A stretch of 64,000 nucleotides of DNA from JAYWGN01 sp043778255. GTDB taxonomy: Bacteria > Bacteroidota > Bacteroidia > Chitinophagales > Chitinophagaceae. Positions 61,426 to 64,000 of the stretch are shown here, piece by piece; the first letter of the stretch is position 1, and each line of letters begins with the position of its first letter. Under the pieces are notes generated by a model. That model saw only the letters and a list, made by a program, of their open reading frames with translations. It did no database searches and was not told the origin of the DNA. The stretch is from positions 33,296 through 97,295 of the forward strand of contig JAYWGN010000034.1 in assembly GCA_043778255.1 (NCBI GenBank), read 5' to 3'. A program made the translations under genes and the position numbers.

Positions 61426-63660
61426 ATGACTGAGCCTAAAACGACTGCCACTACCACCACTTATAACCTTAACGAAATAGAAGAAAAACAAGAAATACTT
61501 CGCCAATACCGTGACCTACTTAAATGCCTTAAGCCCAAAATAAAACCTGGCGATAAGGAACTACTCCGCACCGCATTTAAAATGGCAGCCGATGCCCACA
61601 AAACTATGCGCCGCAAAAGTGGTGAACCGTACATTACACACCCCATTGCCGTTGCCAAAATATGTGTGGTAGAAATAGGGCTTGGTGTACGAAGTACTAT
61701 TTGTGCATTGCTGCACGATACCGTAGAAGATACCGATATAACCCTTGAAGATATAAAACGGGAATTTGGAATAGAAATAACCAAAATTGTAGATGGACTC
61801 ACCAAAATAGGCACTATAACCGACCAAAGTGCTAGTATGCAGGCCGAAAATTTTAAAAAAATACTACTCACCCTAACCGACGACCCAAGGGTAATTATAA
61901 TAAAACTAGCCGACCGTTTGCATAATATGCGAACCATGGATAGTATGAAACGTGAAAAACAACTAAAAATAAGTAGCGAAACAGTATATGTATATGCACC
62001 ATTAGCACACCGTATGGGCTTGTACAATATAAAAACTGAAATGGAAGACCTGGCCATGAAATACCTTGAGCCAGACACTTACAAAGAAATAGCCAAAAAA
62101 CTAAACGAAACAAAAAAGGAACGTACAAAATTTATAAACGAATTTATACGACCCGTAAAAGAAAAGTTAGACAAACTCGACTTTCCGTTTGATATATATG
62201 GCCGCCCCAAAAGCATACACAGTATATGGAACAAAATAAGAACCAAACACGTAACCTTTGAAGAAGTGTACGACCTATTTGCCATACGTATAATTATAGA
62301 AACCACACCCGACCGTGAACGTAGCGACTGTTGGAATGTATATAGCATAATAACCAACGAGTACAAGCCAAGCACCGAAAGGTTGAGAGATTGGATAAGT
62401 GCACCCAAAAGCAATGGCTACGAGGCCTTACATGCTACCGTAATGAGTGCCGATGGCAAATGGGTAGAAGTGCAAATACGTACCAAACGAATGAACGAAA
62501 TAGCCGAACGGGGCTTGGCTGCACACTTTAAGTATAAGGAGGGCAATAGCAGCGAAGATAGATTTGACCTTTGGTTCGGTAAAATAAGAGAAGCCCTAGC
62601 CAACACCGACCAAAATAGTGTGGAGCTGCTACAAGATTTTAAAACGAGTTTTTTAACCGAAGATATATTTGTATTTACCCCAAAAGGCGAAGTAAAAATG
62701 ATGCCAATAGGTAGCTGCACCCTCGACTTTGCTTACAGCATACACACCCGTGTAGGCGATACTTGCATAGGAGCCAAAGTTAACCATAAGCTAGTACCAC
62801 TAAGCTGCAAACTACGTAGTGGCGACCAAATAGAAATAATAACAAGCAGCAAACAACGACCCAAAGAAGATTGGCTAGAGTTTGTAATAACAAGCAAAGC
62901 CCGCAACAAAATAAAAGATAGCCTTAAAGAAGAAAAAAGAAAAATAGCCGAAGATGGAAAATATATACTACTAAAAAAACTAGAAGGCCTCGGCGCAATA
63001 GTTAACGACAATAACCTAATAGAACTTAATAGCTACTACAAACTCAATAGCACACTCGATTTGTACTACCAAATAGCCATTAAAAACATAGACCTCAAAG
63101 ACCTTAAAGAATTTAAAATACTAGGGCAAAATATAGAAGCACCCAAACCCATAAAAATAGCCCCAATAGCCGAAGAGCATAAGAAAGACTATACCCCCAA
63201 AAAAGATAGTGAACTAGTAATATTTGGCGAAAGCAGCGACAACATACAATACAACCTAGCCAACTGCTGCAAACCCATACCCGGCGACGATGTATTTGGC
63301 TTTATAACCCAAGGCGAAGGCCTCAAAATACACCGAACAAACTGCCCCAATGCTACAAGGCTACTAAGCCAGTATGCACACCGAGTTATAAAAACCAAAT
63401 GGGCCAAACATAAAGAAGTGGCTTTCCTTACAGGGCTTAAAATAATAGGAATGGACGATGTAGGCGTAGTAAACAAAATAACCAACATTATAAGTGGCGA
63501 CCTCAAAATTAATATTAGCGGCCTAAGTATTGACAGTGCCGATGGCCTCTTTGAGGGCAACATAAAAATATTTGTACACGACAAAGAAGAACTAGAAGAA
63601 CTCGTAACAAGGCTCAAAAGCCTTAAAGGCATACAAAGTGTAGAAAGGGTAGAGGAGTAA
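61426..63660 (+). CDS. RelA/SpoT bifunctional (p)ppGpp synthetase/hydrolase
   Basis: A 744-residue stringent-response enzyme that makes and destroys (p)ppGpp. The hydrolase HD domain is intact (His97-Asp98 in ALLHDTVEDT, and RLHNMRTM later). The synthetase domain is at about residues 240-350 (YDLFAIRIIIE, RLRDWISAPKSNGYEALHATV). The regulatory half has a TGS domain (DIFVFTPKGEVKMMPIGSCTLDFAYSIH), a zinc-finger-like segment (ANCCKPIPGDDVFGFI, HRTNCPNA) and a C-terminal ACT domain (VVNKITNIISGDLKINISG). Both activities appear intact. A TTTTACCCAAATAAAAAAA leader precedes the ATG. Confidence 0.96.
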   Translation: MTEPKTTATTTTYNLNEIEEKQEILRQYRDLLKCLKPKIKPGDKELLRTAFKMAADAHKTMRRKSGEPYITHPIAVAKICVVEIGLGVRSTICALLHDTVEDTDITLEDIKREFGIEITKIVDGLTKIGTITDQSASMQAENFKKILLTLTDDPRVIIIKLADRLHNMRTMDSMKREKQLKISSETVYVYAPLAHRMGLYNIKTEMEDLAMKYLEPDTYKEIAKKLNETKKERTKFINEFIRPVKEKLDKLDFPFDIYGRPKSIHSIWNKIRTKHVTFEEVYDLFAIRIIIETTPDRERSDCWNVYSIITNEYKPSTERLRDWISAPKSNGYEALHATVMSADGKWVEVQIRTKRMNEIAERGLAAHFKYKEGNSSEDRFDLWFGKIREALANTDQNSVELLQDFKTSFLTEDIFVFTPKGEVKMMPIGSCTLDFAYSIHTRVGDTCIGAKVNHKLVPLSCKLRSGDQIEIITSSKQRPKEDWLEFVITSKARNKIKDSLKEEKRKIAEDGKYILLKKLEGLGAIVNDNNLIELNSYYKLNSTLDLYYQIAIKNIDLKDLKEFKILGQNIEAPKPIKIAPIAEEHKKDYTPKKDSELVIFGESSDNIQYNLANCCKPIPGDDVFGFITQGEGLKIHRTNCPNATRLLSQYAHRVIKTKWAKHKEVAFLTGLKIIGMDDVGVVNKITNIISGDLKINISGLSIDSADGLFEGNIKIFVHDKEELEELVTRLKSLKGIQSVERVEE

Positions 63661-64000
63661 ATGGAGTGTTAGCAAATGCTTACTACTAGGGGCTTTCGCC
63701 AGTATTACACACAGCAGCAGCATACCCTAGCCCGGTTACAAGTCCTCACCCGCCGGTTGCCTATATTCTATAATTGTAGCATATACACCATACTGGGTTA
63801 ATTACTTGGCGGGTTGTGGGCTTTACACCTAAGCTAGGCAGCCCGTCAGCTATTATAACATTGTGAAATGGTATTTAGTCCTAAAGTATTTTGGTTAATT
63901 AACATCAAATGCCGACCTGCCTGCCGGCAGGCAGGTTGAATAAACAAATAGTACAATAAGGCGAAGCCGCAATTGGACTATATTGTTTATCATTTCGGTA
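63661..64000. other. Terminal intergenic region
   Basis: There is no gene in the last 340 bases. The first 190 bases are more GC-rich than usual for this window and include CCCGCCGG (63748) and a CCCGTCAG stretch (63841), which may belong to another dispersed repeat. A perfect 22-bp palindrome lies at 63915-63936. Confidence 0.45.
63915..63936. repeat. Perfect 22-bp palindrome (CCTGCCTGCCGGCAGGCAGG core)
   Basis: The sequence is identical to its reverse complement over 22 bp, with core CCTGCCTGCCGGCAGGCAGG flanked by A and T. A copy with two changes lies at 6954-6975 between nuoA and nuoB, so this is a dispersed repeat family. Confidence 0.85.

Overview
The window looks like a chromosomal segment of a low-GC member of the Bacteroidota, probably near the Chitinophagales/Sphingobacteriales. 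Support comes from two type IX secretion (T9SS) C-terminal signals (a type B gliding-motility-like domain and a type A tail), a large carboxypeptidase-like TonB-dependent receptor, Bacteroidota-style TonB, RskA-type anti-sigma/ECF pairs, a DUF6660-CzcA-TolC-CzcB metal pump set, few Shine-Dalgarno sites with A-rich leaders, and several TAnnTTTG promoter elements. Native genes favour ATA for isoleucine; several islands do not. All family calls are from reading the translated sequence; no search was run.

Layout. 1-6425: end of an RnfD-like/DUF2330 fusion, then tonB, a small membrane protein, a PstS-like lipoprotein and a TPR protein. 6448-14024: nuoA-B-C-D-E-F of respiratory complex I, broken up by small accessory genes (HicB-like, membrane protein, retropepsin-like, DUF2442, NTF2-like, MNT nucleotidyltransferase) and by dispersed GC-rich repeats, two of which are translated inside NuoC and NuoD; nuoG-N are absent. 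14041-17370: an envelope protein, a T9SS type B surface protein and a membrane protein. 17598-20367: a complete type II restriction-modification system with controller protein and operator. 20538-30580: radical SAM enzyme, M1 peptidase, TonB-dependent receptor plus lipoprotein behind 11-bp direct repeats, and a PhoR/PhoB-like two-component system.

30601-31642 is an MNT/HEPN toxin-antitoxin cassette lying between two 73-bp direct repeats that duplicate the promoter region of the response regulator; the HEPN gene is frameshifted. 31768-38517: a secreted protein with a possible clan CD His/Cys dyad, a tiny Lys/Cys-rich secreted peptide, an XRE/membrane pair, a YifB/ComM ATPase and an ECF sigma/anti-sigma-like pair. 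38796-45265: a SurA-like isomerase and katG, each behind an array of 9-bp tandem repeats, with a foreign-looking island between them (GIY-YIG nuclease, lipoprotein phosphatase, membrane protein). 45446-54430: divalent-metal RND efflux operon, two tandem polysaccharide deacetylases and a BI-1 protein. 54747-63660: cysS, an AbiV gene with an in-frame stop, a gcvH-ECF-anti-sigma-vanZ operon, a PLP enzyme and a bifunctional RelA/SpoT. The window ends in a GC-rich palindromic repeat related to the one between nuoA and nuoB.

The most interesting points are the promoter-splitting 73-bp repeat around the MNT/HEPN cassette, the in-frame palindromic repeats in two complex I subunits, the possible PhoB-type box in front of the TonB receptor, the paired 9-bp arrays, and the uncharacterised His/Cys protein.
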